Shown here: one piece after another, positions 8,675-17,020 of the stretch | Position numbering within the stretch: position 1 is the first letter of the stretch | Layout: every line of letters starts with the position of its first letter | Assembly: GCF_020880975.1 (NCBI RefSeq) | Contig: NZ_JAJIWP010000001.1 | Location: forward strand, 868,001-932,000 | Direction of reading: 5' to 3' | DNA from: Mucilaginibacter sp. UR6-1 | GTDB lineage: Bacteria > Bacteroidota > Bacteroidia > Sphingobacteriales > Sphingobacteriaceae | Length of the DNA stretch: 64,000 nucleotides | Program-made: the position numbers and the translations under genes | Notes under the pieces: generated by a model | What the model was told of the DNA's origin: nothing | Database searches by the model: none | What the model saw: only the letters and a program-made list of their open reading frames with translations

Positions 8675-9514
8675 ATGAAAATTAAACACTTATTTGTTTC
8701 GGCGCTGCTTTTAATGGCAAGCGGTGCAACGCAGGCACAGCACCTTATAGCTGGCTCGTTCAACTTACGCTTTGATAATTCAGGAGATACCGGTAACCTT
8801 TGGGTTAACCGTGCACCGGTAGCCGCGGCGCTGATACGCTTTCATGATTTTGACGTATTGGGTACACAGGAGGGCCGCGAAAATCAGCTTCAGGACCTTA
8901 GTAAAGCCCTGCCTGAATATGAACGTTATGGCCTTGGCCGTGATGATGGTAAAGAAGGAGGGGAGCATTCAGCCATCTTCTTTAAAAAAGATCGTTTCCA
9001 GGTTTTAAAGAAAGGCGATTTCTGGCTGTCAGAAACACCAGACAAGCCGGGTTTAGGCTGGGATGCCACCTGCTGTAACCGTATATGCTCATGGGTTTAC
9101 CTGCTTGATAAGCAAAGCAAAAAGAAGTTCTACTTCTTTAATGCACACTTTGATCATCAGGGAAAGGTTGCCCGCGAGGAGAGCAGCAAGCTGATCCTGA
9201 AAAAGATAAAAGAGATTGCAGGCAACGAGAAAGCCATTTTTACCGGCGACTTAAACGGCGACCATGAAAGCACCTGGTACCAGCGCCTGGCTACCTCGGG
9301 TTACTTAAAGGATACGTATTCACTGGCCAAACATCCATATATCTTTAATGCCTCTTTCAACAACTTCGGCAAAGCGCTTGACAAGGATGGTATCATCGAC
9401 CATATTTTTACTACAGGCACCGCTGACGTTAAACGCTGGGGTATATTAACTGATAGCTACCGCGGCAAATTCCCGTCAGACCATTTCCCGGTACTGGCCG
9501 AGTTTACATTTTAA
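8675..9514 (+). CDS. Secreted endonuclease/exonuclease/phosphatase-fold protein
   Basis: 279 residues with a Sec signal peptide (cleavage near ATQAQ) and the DNase I-like four-layer fold. Visible family motifs are SFNLRFDN, GTQEG (metal-binding Glu), FFNAHFDHQG, the TGDLNGD strand with catalytic Asp/Asn, IIDHIF and the final SDHFPVLAE with the catalytic His. Members in Sus-type loci are usually unassigned phosphoesterases; the target (phosphosugar, phospholipid or nucleic acid) cannot be told. It is the last gene of the first Sus-type locus and is followed by a terminator. Confidence 0.85.
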   Translation: MKIKHLFVSALLLMASGATQAQHLIAGSFNLRFDNSGDTGNLWVNRAPVAAALIRFHDFDVLGTQEGRENQLQDLSKALPEYERYGLGRDDGKEGGEHSAIFFKKDRFQVLKKGDFWLSETPDKPGLGWDATCCNRICSWVYLLDKQSKKKFYFFNAHFDHQGKVAREESSKLILKKIKEIAGNEKAIFTGDLNGDHESTWYQRLATSGYLKDTYSLAKHPYIFNASFNNFGKALDKDGIIDHIFTTGTADVKRWGILTDSYRGKFPSDHFPVLAEFTF

Positions 9515-9541
9515 TTGTTTCGTTTCTGATTTTTTTTCAAG

Positions 9542-9567
9542 GCCTCCTCAAAAGGGAGGCTTTGTTG
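9542..9567 (+). terminator. Intrinsic terminator of the first Sus-type locus
   Basis: GCCTCC (9542-9547) and GGAGGC (9555-9560) form a 6-bp stem, extendable by a T/G wobble, followed by TTTGTTGTT. It sits 28 nt after the preceding stop codon. Confidence 0.7.
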
Positions 9568-9617
9568 TTAAGCCGTAATTTTATTTTCAACACATAGGTG
9601 AGCTAATAAATTAATTA

Positions 9618-9625
9618 TATTTTTG
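9618..9625 (+). promoter_or_regulatory. Candidate -7 box of the thrS operon (TATTTTTG)
   Basis: Perfect match to TAnnTTTG, about 100 nt before thrS. No good TTG is seen at the usual upstream distance. A start site near 9631 would place the hairpin at 9639-9660 at the very 5' end of the mRNA. Confidence 0.4.
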
Positions 9626-9638
9626 CTGCATAACATAC

Positions 9639-9666
9639 AGGTCGCGTTAGTAGGCGATCTTTTTTA
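9639..9666 (+). terminator. Terminator-like hairpin in the thrS leader
   Basis: AGGTCGC (9639-9645) pairs with GCGATCT (9654-9660) over seven base pairs including one G/T wobble, with an 8-nt loop, and a run of T follows directly. It lies between the candidate -7 box and thrS, where it could act as an attenuator. It could also simply be a weak terminator for readthrough from upstream. Confidence 0.45.
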
Positions 9667-9699
9667 AAAACATATTTTATAAACTGGCCGTATCAATTT

Positions 9700-9729
9700 A
9701 TGAAAAGGCCGAATCATAGTTGTAGATGA
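9700..9729 (+). CDS. Possible nine-codon leader ORF overlapping the thrS start
   Basis: ATG at 9700 opens a nine-residue frame, M-K-R-P-N-H-S-C-R. Its TGA stop (9727-9729) overlaps the thrS ATG (9726-9728) as ATGA, an arrangement that allows translational coupling. It has no threonine codon, so classical threonine attenuation by ribosome stalling is not supported. It may be chance. Confidence 0.2.
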   Translation: MKRPNHSCR

Positions 9730-11651
9730 TTAATATTACACTCCCTGATGGTTCCGTTCGTCAGTACGACAAAGGGATCACTTCCATGCAGATCGCGCAG
9801 TCGATCTCCGAAGGTTTAGCACGAAACGTATTAGCGGCCGAAGTAAATGGCCAGGTTTGGGATGCCAGTCGGCCTATTGAGGAAGATAGCAGCATTAAAT
9901 TATTAACCTGGAATGATGCCAACGGTAAATCAACCTTCTGGCATTCATCAGCCCACTTAATGGCCGAGGCACTTGAAGCGTTATATCCGGGTACAAAATT
10001 CGGTATCGGCCCGGCTATTGAAACCGGCTTTTACTATGATGTTGACTTTGGCGACCGCGAATTTTCATCCGAAGAATTTAAAAAGATAGAAGACAAGATA
10101 ATCGAGCTGGCCAAGGCAAAGTCGGAATACATACGCAAGCCTGTTAGCAAAGCCGATGCTATTGAATATTTTACCGAGAAAGGGGATGAGTACAAGCTCG
10201 ACCTGATCAAGGATCTGCCTGATGGCGCTATCACTTTTTATACCCAAGGTAACTTTACTGACCTTTGCCGTGGGCCGCATATACCGAATACCGGTTTTGT
10301 AAAAGCGGTTAAACTGATGAGTGTTGCCGGTGCCTACTGGCGTGGCGATGAAAGCCGAAAGCAGCTTACACGCATCTACGGTGTAACTTTTACCAAGCAA
10401 AGCGAGCTTACTGAATATTTACACATGCTTGAGGAAGCCAAAAAGCGCGATCACCGTAAGCTGGGTAAAGAACTGGAGCTGTTTACATTCTCCGAAAAAG
10501 TGGGCATGGGTTTACCATTATGGTTACCTAAAGGTACCGCCCTGCGCGAACGCCTGACCAATTTTTTGCAAAAAGCGCAAACCAAAGCCGGTTACGAGCA
10601 GGTTATTACCCCTCACATAGGCCATAAAAACCTGTATGTAACATCAGGTCACTATGAAAAGTATGGTGCTGATTCATTCCAGCCGATAAAAACGCCGCAG
10701 GAAGGAGAGGAGTTCTTGCTAAAACCAATGAACTGCCCGCATCATTGCGAGATATATAAATCAAAACCACGTTCGTATAAGGATCTTCCGGTACGCTACG
10801 CGGAGTTTGGTACCGTTTACCGTTATGAGCAAAGCGGTGAGCTGCATGGCTTAACCCGCGTACGTGGCTTTACTCAGGATGATGCTCACCTGTTTTGCCG
10901 CCCGGACCAGGTTAAGGAAGAATTCAAGAAAGTAATTGACCTGGTACTATACGTATTCGGCGCGCTTGGATTTGAGGACTACACAGCACAAGTATCACTA
11001 CGCGATCCGGAAAATAAAACCAAATACATTGGTACCGATGAAAATTGGGCGCTTGCCGAATCTGCCATTAAAGAAGCGGCTGAAGAGAAAGGCCTGAAAA
11101 CCGTTGTTGAGCTTGGCGAAGCGGCATTTTATGGCCCTAAGCTCGACTTTATGGTGAAAGATGCGCTTGGCCGTAAATGGCAATTGGGCACTATTCAGGT
11201 TGATTATAACCTGCCTGAACGTTTTGAGCTGGAATATACCGGCAGCGATAACCAAAAGCATCGCCCAGTGATGATCCACCGTGCACCATTTGGTTCAATG
11301 GAACGCTTTGTGGCTGTGCTGATTGAACATTGTGCGGGTAACTTCCCGTTGTGGCTTTCACCGGAGCAATATATAATTCTTCCTATATCTGAAAAATATG
11401 AAGAATATGCAAAAAAACTTTCGGATGTGTTAAAAGATTCCGATATTTGCGGGCTAATTGACTTCAGAGATGAAAAGATCGGTAGAAAAATACGCGATGC
11501 TGAAGTTAAAAAGATCCCCTATATGCTGATAGTTGGCGAAAAAGAAGCTGCTGAGAATGTAGTTTCCATTCGTAAACATGGTCAAGGTGACCTGGGAAGT
11601 ATGAGCGTAGAGGAGTTTATAAAACAGATAACTAAAGAAATAACAGTATAA
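9726..11651 (+). CDS. thrS: Threonyl-tRNA synthetase
   Basis: Class II aminoacyl-tRNA synthetase charging tRNA-Thr, 641 residues, full length. An N-terminal TGS domain ([16 protein letters not shown]) is followed by the editing domain with the zinc/hydrolytic HSSAHL motif (about 76) and a second-half [10 protein letters not shown]. The catalytic core then shows [10 protein letters not shown] (zinc-binding Cys), motif 2 ([17 protein letters not shown]) with QDDAH, and motif 3 ([11 protein letters not shown]). The C-terminal anticodon-binding domain starts near FPLWLSPEQ. It heads a thrS-infC-rpmI-rplT operon: infC begins one base after its stop codon. Cytoplasmic. Confidence 0.98.
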   Translation: MINITLPDGSVRQYDKGITSMQIAQSISEGLARNVLAAEVNGQVWDASRPIEEDSSIKLLTWNDANGKSTFWHSSAHLMAEALEALYPGTKFGIGPAIETGFYYDVDFGDREFSSEEFKKIEDKIIELAKAKSEYIRKPVSKADAIEYFTEKGDEYKLDLIKDLPDGAITFYTQGNFTDLCRGPHIPNTGFVKAVKLMSVAGAYWRGDESRKQLTRIYGVTFTKQSELTEYLHMLEEAKKRDHRKLGKELELFTFSEKVGMGLPLWLPKGTALRERLTNFLQKAQTKAGYEQVITPHIGHKNLYVTSGHYEKYGADSFQPIKTPQEGEEFLLKPMNCPHHCEIYKSKPRSYKDLPVRYAEFGTVYRYEQSGELHGLTRVRGFTQDDAHLFCRPDQVKEEFKKVIDLVLYVFGALGFEDYTAQVSLRDPENKTKYIGTDENWALAESAIKEAAEEKGLKTVVELGEAAFYGPKLDFMVKDALGRKWQLGTIQVDYNLPERFELEYTGSDNQKHRPVMIHRAPFGSMERFVAVLIEHCAGNFPLWLSPEQYIILPISEKYEEYAKKLSDVLKDSDICGLIDFRDEKIGRKIRDAEVKKIPYMLIVGEKEAAENVVSIRKHGQGDLGSMSVEEFIKQITKEITV

Positions 11652-11652
11652 C

Positions 11653-12219
11653 TTGGCTTTAAACAGACCGTTCAACAGAGGACCAAGGCCCCCTTTCAAG
11701 AAAAAAGAGGCCGAACATAACATCAATCAATTCATCAAGGCACCAGAGGTTCGTCTTGTTGGTGATAATGTGGAAACAGGCGTGTATTCACTACGTGACG
11801 CACTTGCCATTGCCAACGAGCAGGAGCTCGACCTTGTTGAAATATCGCCTAACGCTAATCCGCCTGTTTGTAAGGTAACAGACTATAATAAGTTTATCTA
11901 CGAGCAGAAGAAAAAGCTGAAGGAGATAAAAAGCAACGCCAAACAAACCGTTATCAAGGAGATCCGTTTCGGCCCTAATACTGATGACCATGACTTTGAG
12001 TTTAAATTGAAGCATGCTATCAAGTTCCTGGAATCGAACGAGAAGGTACGCGCTTATGTGCACTTTAAAGGCCGTTCAATTGTTTACAAAGAGCAGGGTG
12101 AAATACTTTTGCTGAAATTTGCACAGGCGCTTGAAGAGGTAGGTAAGGTAGAGCAATTACCTAAGCTTGAAGGTAAACGTATGTTTTTGACCGTTGCTCC
12201 AAAAGGCGCTAAAAAATAG
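11653..12219 (+). CDS. infC: Translation initiation factor IF-3, starting at TTG
   Basis: 188 residues. The N domain ([28 protein letters not shown]), the basic linker helix and the C domain ([20 protein letters not shown] through [12 protein letters not shown]) are all present. The only ATG-encoded Met in the frame is near the C terminus (RMFLTV), and an in-frame stop lies at 11641-11643, so initiation must use a non-ATG codon. TTG at 11653 gives the expected family start [10 protein letters not shown]. It lies one base after the thrS stop. IF-3 proofreads start codons, and its gene in other bacteria uses a poor start codon for self-limitation; that is the likely meaning here. Confidence 0.95.
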   Translation: MALNRPFNRGPRPPFKKKEAEHNINQFIKAPEVRLVGDNVETGVYSLRDALAIANEQELDLVEISPNANPPVCKVTDYNKFIYEQKKKLKEIKSNAKQTVIKEIRFGPNTDDHDFEFKLKHAIKFLESNEKVRAYVHFKGRSIVYKEQGEILLLKFAQALEEVGKVEQLPKLEGKRMFLTVAPKGAKK

Positions 12220-12353
12220 TGATTTTTTAAGGTGCAGATGCGTTGATATGCAGATGTGCAAATAATGAAAAATAAATTCGGAATTGAATATTCGATATTC
12301 GAAAATAAAAATAAAACGTTGCGAAAACGTCTAAACACAAACAAATAAGAGTT

Positions 12354-12554
12354 ATGCCAAAAATGAAAACCAATTCCAGTGCCAAAAAGCGTTTTAAGCT
12401 TACTGGAACAGGTAAAATTGCAAGAAAAAACGCATACAAAAGCCACATCTTAACCAAGATGTCAACAAAACGTAAGCGTAACTTAGGTCACACCAGCTTA
12501 GTGTCTGATGCTGACATGGGTAACGTAAAACGTATGCTTTGTATCGGTAAGTAA
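12354..12554 (+). CDS. rpmI: 50S ribosomal protein L35
   Basis: 66 residues with the standard [20 protein letters not shown] start and the [17 protein letters not shown] segment. It is a basic large-subunit protein. It lies 134 nt after infC and 76 nt before rplT, in the conserved infC-rpmI-rplT order. In several bacteria L20 represses this mRNA. The infC-rpmI gap is AT-rich with a small TTCGA/TCGAA inverted repeat, but no convincing L20 target was identified. Confidence 0.97.
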   Translation: MPKMKTNSSAKKRFKLTGTGKIARKNAYKSHILTKMSTKRKRNLGHTSLVSDADMGNVKRMLCIGK

Positions 12555-12630
12555 TTAATTAAATTTTAACCAGGTATTAGAGTATTAAAGTTCGCGCTTA
12601 TGCGGCACTCACTACCAAAAACAACAACAC

Positions 12631-12975
12631 ATGCCACGTTCAGTAAACGCAGTAGCTTCGAGAAGAAGGCGTAAAAAAATCATGAACCTCGCCAAAGGTT
12701 ATTGGGGTTCACGCAGCAAGGTTTACACCATTGCTAAAAACACAGTAGAAAAAGGTTTACAGTATGCTTACCGCGACCGTAAAACCAAAAAAAGAGAGTT
12801 CAGGGCTTTATGGATACAGCGTATTAACGCAGGTGCCCGTGAGCACGGAATTTCATATTCGCAATTAATGGGCAAATTAGCCGCTAAAGAGATCGGTTTA
12901 AACCGTAAGGTATTAGCTGATTTGGCTATGAACAACCCTGATGCATTCAAAGCAATTATTGACGCAGTAAAATAG
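12631..12975 (+). CDS. rplT: 50S ribosomal protein L20
   Basis: 114 residues, the standard length. The start [19 protein letters not shown] is the basic extension that threads into 23S rRNA. The globular end ([20 protein letters not shown]) is also conserved. L20 is an early assembly protein and, in E. coli and B. subtilis, an autogenous repressor of its own operon. It is the last gene of the operon and is followed by a strong terminator. Confidence 0.98.
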   Translation: MPRSVNAVASRRRRKKIMNLAKGYWGSRSKVYTIAKNTVEKGLQYAYRDRKTKKREFRALWIQRINAGAREHGISYSQLMGKLAAKEIGLNRKVLADLAMNNPDAFKAIIDAVK

Positions 12976-12995
12976 TTCTGTTTAGCAACGTTTGT

Positions 12996-13037
12996 AAATA
13001 AAAACGCCCGGTAGTAAAATACCGGGCGTTTTTATTT
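12996..13037. terminator. Strong intrinsic terminator after rplT
   Basis: A very long perfect stem (core ACGCCCGGTA/TACCGGGCGT, continued by A- and T-runs on either side) around the loop GTAAAA. It can act in both directions because the flanks are A-rich on one side and T-rich on the other. Confidence 0.9.
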
Positions 13038-13101
13038 ACAAACTTTTTTACATTTAAAATTTAATTTACATATTCAGGAAAATTTAATTACCCCTGATTA
13101 A

Positions 13102-13770
13102 ATGGAGCTAACCAAGCCTATCACTGATAAGATCAATGATTTTGCACCCTATGCGGAAATGATGCCGGGTGTAACCATTATACACCACATTACCGATTTT
13201 TCTGTAATATACATGTGCTCCAAAGGGCAAAAACTGCTGGGCGTTACCGTACAGCAACTGCGTGAAATGGGCACAGAATACTATCCGCGTTATTTCAATA
13301 TGGAGTATATGCAGGGCCTGCTGCCTAAAATGGAGGCTTTGTTGCGTGATAATAAGAAAAATGAAAGCTTTAGCTACTTTCAGCAGGTAAAGTTTGCCGA
13401 GAAGAATGAATGGACCTGGCATATAACCTCAACCGGTATATTTATGTGGGATGATGAAGGCAAGCCTTTGTTAACCATAACCGTAGCGCTGCCTATTGAA
13501 AACATGAAAGAAGTTGAGCCAAAAGCCGAACGCTTGCTTCATGAAAATATCTTCCTGAAAAATAATGCCGAACGCTTTTCATCATTAAGTAAACGTGAGG
13601 TTGGTATATTAAAAATGGTAGCCAAGGGTAAAAGCTCACCCGATATAGCCGAAGAATTGTTTATCTCGGCAGAAACTGTGCAAACACATCGCCGGAATAT
13701 TAAACAAAAGCTTGGAATATCCAGCAGCTTTGAGTTTACGGAGTATGCCCGTGCTTTTAATCTTATATAA
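13102..13770 (+). CDS. PAS-like/LuxR-type transcriptional regulator
   Basis: 222 residues. The N-terminal ~130 residues look like a PAS-type sensor (GVTIIHHITDFSVIYMCSKG, then KNEWTWHITSTGIFMWDDEG). A LuxR-type helix-turn-helix closes the protein (about 160-215): FSSLSKREVGILKMVAKGKS, SPDIAEELFISAETVQTHRR and NIKQKLG. There is no receiver domain, so it is not a classical response regulator; the ligand or partner is unknown. It is monocistronic, flanked by terminators on both sides. This architecture is frequent in Sphingobacteriaceae, usually without assigned targets. Confidence 0.85.
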   Translation: MELTKPITDKINDFAPYAEMMPGVTIIHHITDFSVIYMCSKGQKLLGVTVQQLREMGTEYYPRYFNMEYMQGLLPKMEALLRDNKKNESFSYFQQVKFAEKNEWTWHITSTGIFMWDDEGKPLLTITVALPIENMKEVEPKAERLLHENIFLKNNAERFSSLSKREVGILKMVAKGKSSPDIAEELFISAETVQTHRRNIKQKLGISSSFEFTEYARAFNLI

Positions 13771-13807
13771 AAACGGGGCAAATTGCTTTTAGCAATTGCC
13801 CCGTTTT
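13769..13807. terminator. Bidirectional terminator between convergent genes
   Basis: ACGGGGCAAATTGCT and AGCAATTGCCCCGT pair with one bulged A, with A-run and T-run flanks. It lies between the PAS/LuxR gene (plus) and the SRPBCC gene (minus, stop at 13823) and can serve both. Confidence 0.8.
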
Positions 13808-13822
13808 AGTTATTTATTAAAG

Positions 13823-14569
13823 TTAAGAAGCAGCTATCGGCGTATCATTAGCTGATAGTTCACGGGTATCGTTATCAATATCCATATACTGCTTAAAGTT
13901 TTGCACGTCGGCATTAACCATACTTTTAAAAACAGGGTTAAGTACATGCGCTATGCTTGCGCCAAAACCACCTGCCGGTGGGTGGTAAGTGATCACTACA
14001 TCTATCAAAGTCCCCCCGTTCTCGGCATCCCTGAAACGTACTTTACCGGCGTTGTCAATTATTGAACCCGGTAACGAACTCCAGCCGATCATGTAACCCG
14101 GCTCGTCCTTCACTATCTCGGCGTCCCAGCTTACTTTGGCTACATTGGCCGGTAACTTTAATTCCCAGTGCGAGCGGTTATTATCCAATATCTGCACGCT
14201 TTCCAGGTGTTTCATAAACAGGGGGAGATTATCCAGTTGCCTCCAAAATTCATAAACCTGATGGCGCGGCTTATCAACCACAAAAGATGAACGTATATTA
14301 ACATTAACCTCATCATCAGTAGTGGTTTTACCCATGCGGCTGTATAATTCACAATGGCCGGTAAAACCGCGTGATAGCAGGTAACCACCCGCGCCAAGTT
14401 TAATAATGCTTGAAAACGGACTTTTAAAAAGGTTTTTAAATCCGGAGATACCCAGTTTAACACCTGATGCGATGGATATATAACGCTCGGGCCAGGTTAA
14501 ATTTATTGACTCAGCCTCCGGGGCGGTGCCTTGATAGCGATTAGCTAACTGTAATACTGCGTTTGACAT
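13823..14569 (-). CDS. SRPBCC-superfamily protein (polyketide cyclase/dehydrase-like)
   Basis: 248 residues. The N-terminal part (about 20-85) has a weakly hydrophobic, glycine-rich region (LGAGGYLLSRGFTGHCELYS). The C-terminal part (about 95-215) is a helix-grip START-like domain: SSFVVDKPRHQVYEFWRQLD, LPLFMKHLESVQIL, SHWELKLP and VRFRDAENGGTLIDVVITYH. Such domains bind hydrophobic ligands in an internal cavity. The same fused arrangement is common in Bacteroidota and Proteobacteria, often with stress-related genes, but has no fixed function. It is monocistronic and divergent from the cobalamin operon. Confidence 0.75.
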   Translation of the reverse strand: MSNAVLQLANRYQGTAPEAESINLTWPERYISIASGVKLGISGFKNLFKSPFSSIIKLGAGGYLLSRGFTGHCELYSRMGKTTTDDEVNVNIRSSFVVDKPRHQVYEFWRQLDNLPLFMKHLESVQILDNNRSHWELKLPANVAKVSWDAEIVKDEPGYMIGWSSLPGSIIDNAGKVRFRDAENGGTLIDVVITYHPPAGGFGASIAHVLNPVFKSMVNADVQNFKQYMDIDNDTRELSANDTPIAAS

Positions 14570-14693
14570 AATTATTTATGTTTTTAAGTAGATACTTTAA
14601 TAACACCTTACACGAAAATGAGTTTTGTTTTAATTAAAAAATCACCAACAAAAAGCAATTTGAATAAGCCCCAAAACATGCGGCTAATTATTG

Positions 14694-14701
14694 TACATTT
14701 G
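14694..14701 (+). promoter_or_regulatory. -7 box of the cobalamin-riboswitch operon (TACATTTG)
   Basis: Perfect TAnnTTTG match just upstream of the riboswitch P1 stem (from 14704). A start site within a few bases of 14704-14708 would fit the RNA's 5' end well. Confidence 0.55.
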
Positions 14702-14703
14702 TG

Positions 14704-14886
14704 GGCTTTTGGTTTCGTGTTGGTATGCTCATTTAACCTCACGAATTAAAAGGGAATGCGGTGTAAGTCCGCAACTGTCCCGCAGCTGTAAGCTCCATAA
14801 CCAAAGCCCCATCTAAACACCACTACAGTAATTAACTGTGGGAAGGCAGGGGCGAGGGGAGTAAGTCAGAAGACCTGCCACAAGCC
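14704..14886 (+). promoter_or_regulatory. Cobalamin (B12) riboswitch
   Basis: A complete cobalamin aptamer. The closing stem pairs GGCTTTTGG (14704-14712) with CCACAAGCC (14878-14886) with one mismatch. Inside are the conserved core segments GGGAATGCGGTG and GTCCGCAACTGTCCC near 14751-14780, and the B12 box AAGTCAGAAGACCTGCC near the 3' end. It precedes a TonB receptor by about 100 nt. No U-run follows the aptamer, so control is more likely by blocking translation of the receptor than by termination. Binding of cobalamin would lower expression of the uptake genes. Confidence 0.95.
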
Positions 14887-14892
14887 ATAATT

Positions 14893-14923
14893 ATTCAAAG
14901 CTTTCGGGGATTGAAGCTTGAAT
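14893..14923 (+). promoter_or_regulatory. Hairpin downstream of the riboswitch (likely expression platform)
   Basis: ATTCAA(A)GCTT (14893-14903) pairs with AAGCTTGAAT (14914-14923), a 10-bp stem with one bulged A and a 10-nt loop. It lies between the aptamer and the receptor start at 14987. There is no terminal U-run. Confidence 0.45.
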
Positions 14924-14986
14924 GGCGTACAGCCTATGGCGTATATCATCCAAAATTTTCCCTGTAAATAATAATTTATTGCAATA

Positions 14987-17011
14987 ATGCTGATAACTAT
15001 ATCCTATGTTTTATCATCCGCCCGTTTTATAAAAAGGGCCGGTATGCTTTGCATATTCAGTTTATCAGCAGGCACTGCATTTAGCCAAACCGATACTACA
15101 AAAACCATTAAACAGGTTAATATACAAGGCATAACAATGCCCGCATTGCAAACAACTTTACCTGTTCAGTCGGTAACATCAGCAAACTTTGCGCAATACA
15201 GTGCCTTTAACGTGGCAGATGCTGTGCGGAATTTTTCGGGTGTAAACGTACGCGATTATGGTGGCATCGGCGGTTTAAAAACCGTATCAGTACGTAGTAT
15301 GGGGGCTAACTATACCAATGTGTTATACGATGGCATTTTGCTTAACGACGCGCAAACAGGGCAGATTGACCTTGGCCGGTTTAATTTACTTAACCTGAAG
15401 GAGATCATTCTTTACATTGCCCAGCCGGTAAACATTTGCCTTCCGGCACGCTCATACAGCAATTCGGCAGTATTATCACTGGTTACCGCACAGCCCGAAC
15501 TGACCATTGAAAAACCTTATCAGGTAATAGCAGGTATGCGTACCGGTAGTTTTGGCCTGATAAATCCGTACTTGCAATGGCAGCAACGTTTAAATAATAA
15601 ATGGTCATTCGTTTTAAACGGCTATACGCAAAATGCTAATGGTAATTATCGTTTTAAAGATAATTTTGGCGGACGAGATACAATAGGTAAGCGTGTTAAC
15701 AGCGAGGTATCTGCCCAACAAATAGATGGGGGAGTTTATTACAGTAAAAATGACAGCAGTAAATTCAGGCTCCAGTTTAATTATAACAATGCCAACCGTG
15801 GTCTGCCGGGCCCTGTAATATTAAATGCTGTTTATCAGGATCAGCACCTTACCAATCAGGATGCTTTTATACAGGCCGCTTATGAGCGCATATGGAAAAA
15901 CAGTTTGCACTTGCTGCTGAGCACCAAAGCTTCGCACAACTACCAGCATTATACCGATGCATCGTTCTTAAACAATAACGGCGGCGCTAACGAGCATTAT
16001 ACTCAACGTGAAATATATCAATCGGCAGCGTTAGCCTATAAGCCTGTAAAAAACTGGGAGATCTCTTATGCCGCGGATATTTCGTTAGCTGATATTGATA
16101 TTGATGTGTTCAGGTATGCATATCCAACCCGGCTATCATTATACAATATGCTGGCAAGTAATTTAAGCCTGGGCAGCTTTTTTTTACAGGGGAGCTTGCT
16201 GAACACTTATATTAATGATAATACTCAAACACCCGTAGCAGCACGTTCACGATCGGCTTTTACACCTACTTTTATACTGAACTACAAGGTTATTAACAAT
16301 AACGAATTAACGTTACGGGCATTTTATAAAAACCTTTACCGTTATCCAAATCTTTCAGAGCAGTATTACTACGCAATTCAGCCGCGTGCGCTTAAACCTG
16401 AGCAGGCACGCCAATACAATGTGGGCGCGGTGTATAATAAAAACTTCAACAGTGCTATCCAATATCTTACATTAAGTACTGATGCCTATTATTACAATGT
16501 AGATAATAAAATATTTACTTTTCCCGGCCGGTCGGCCGAGATCATAAGTGTACGCAATTTAGGTAAGGTAGATATCCGCGGTTTAGATGCGAACATCAAA
16601 ACCGGATTTACACCACTATTTGGTTGGCAAGGTTCATTTTCGGCGGCTTATACTTATCAAAGAGCCATTGACATCAGCAGCCCCGGCGATTCATTTTATA
16701 AAGACCAGATTCCATACACCCCAAAGCATACGTTGGCATTGAACGTGGGATTAAAGCATAGGGCGGCAGGCATTTATTTTAACCATATCCTGTCATCATC
16801 ACGTTACTATTCCAGCAATAACAGCCCTCAATATTATGTACCGGGGTATAATGTTAGCGATGCCTCTGTAACATACGATTTCAAATTGTATGGGCAAAAG
16901 ATCCATACTTCGGCCGAAGTGAATAATCTTTTTAATAAAAACTACGCGATTGTGGATAGTTACCCTATGCCACCAAGATCATTACGTTTAACACTTCAAT
17001 TAACAATTTAA
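14987..17011 (+). CDS. TonB-dependent outer-membrane receptor, probable cobalamin importer (BtuB-like)
   Basis: 674 residues. A signal peptide ends near AFSQT. The plug (about 50-170) includes VADAVRNFSGVNVRDYGGIG, KTVSVRSMGANYTNVLYDGI and LLNDAQTGQIDLGRF. The barrel follows and ends in an amphipathic strand, LRLTLQLTI. It is smaller than SusC proteins and has no carboxypeptidase-regulatory or STN domain, matching the BtuB/vitamin-receptor class. The cobalamin riboswitch directly upstream assigns the substrate. It is followed 9 nt later by a BtuG-like lipoprotein. B12 or other corrinoids are the expected cargo. Confidence 0.88.
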   Translation: MLITISYVLSSARFIKRAGMLCIFSLSAGTAFSQTDTTKTIKQVNIQGITMPALQTTLPVQSVTSANFAQYSAFNVADAVRNFSGVNVRDYGGIGGLKTVSVRSMGANYTNVLYDGILLNDAQTGQIDLGRFNLLNLKEIILYIAQPVNICLPARSYSNSAVLSLVTAQPELTIEKPYQVIAGMRTGSFGLINPYLQWQQRLNNKWSFVLNGYTQNANGNYRFKDNFGGRDTIGKRVNSEVSAQQIDGGVYYSKNDSSKFRLQFNYNNANRGLPGPVILNAVYQDQHLTNQDAFIQAAYERIWKNSLHLLLSTKASHNYQHYTDASFLNNNGGANEHYTQREIYQSAALAYKPVKNWEISYAADISLADIDIDVFRYAYPTRLSLYNMLASNLSLGSFFLQGSLLNTYINDNTQTPVAARSRSAFTPTFILNYKVINNNELTLRAFYKNLYRYPNLSEQYYYAIQPRALKPEQARQYNVGAVYNKNFNSAIQYLTLSTDAYYYNVDNKIFTFPGRSAEIISVRNLGKVDIRGLDANIKTGFTPLFGWQGSFSAAYTYQRAIDISSPGDSFYKDQIPYTPKHTLALNVGLKHRAAGIYFNHILSSSRYYSSNNSPQYYVPGYNVSDASVTYDFKLYGQKIHTSAEVNNLFNKNYAIVDSYPMPPRSLRLTLQLTI

Positions 17012-17020
17012 TATAACAAC

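Noticed and set aside
9514..9726. T-box riboswitch for thrS
   Set aside because: No T-box sequence or specifier loop was seen, and such RNAs are not expected in this phylum; only a short hairpin remains.
12270..12310. TTCGA/TCGAA inverted repeat between infC and rpmI as an L20 operator
   Set aside because: Only five base pairs in AT-rich sequence and no resemblance to the known L20 mimic of 23S rRNA.
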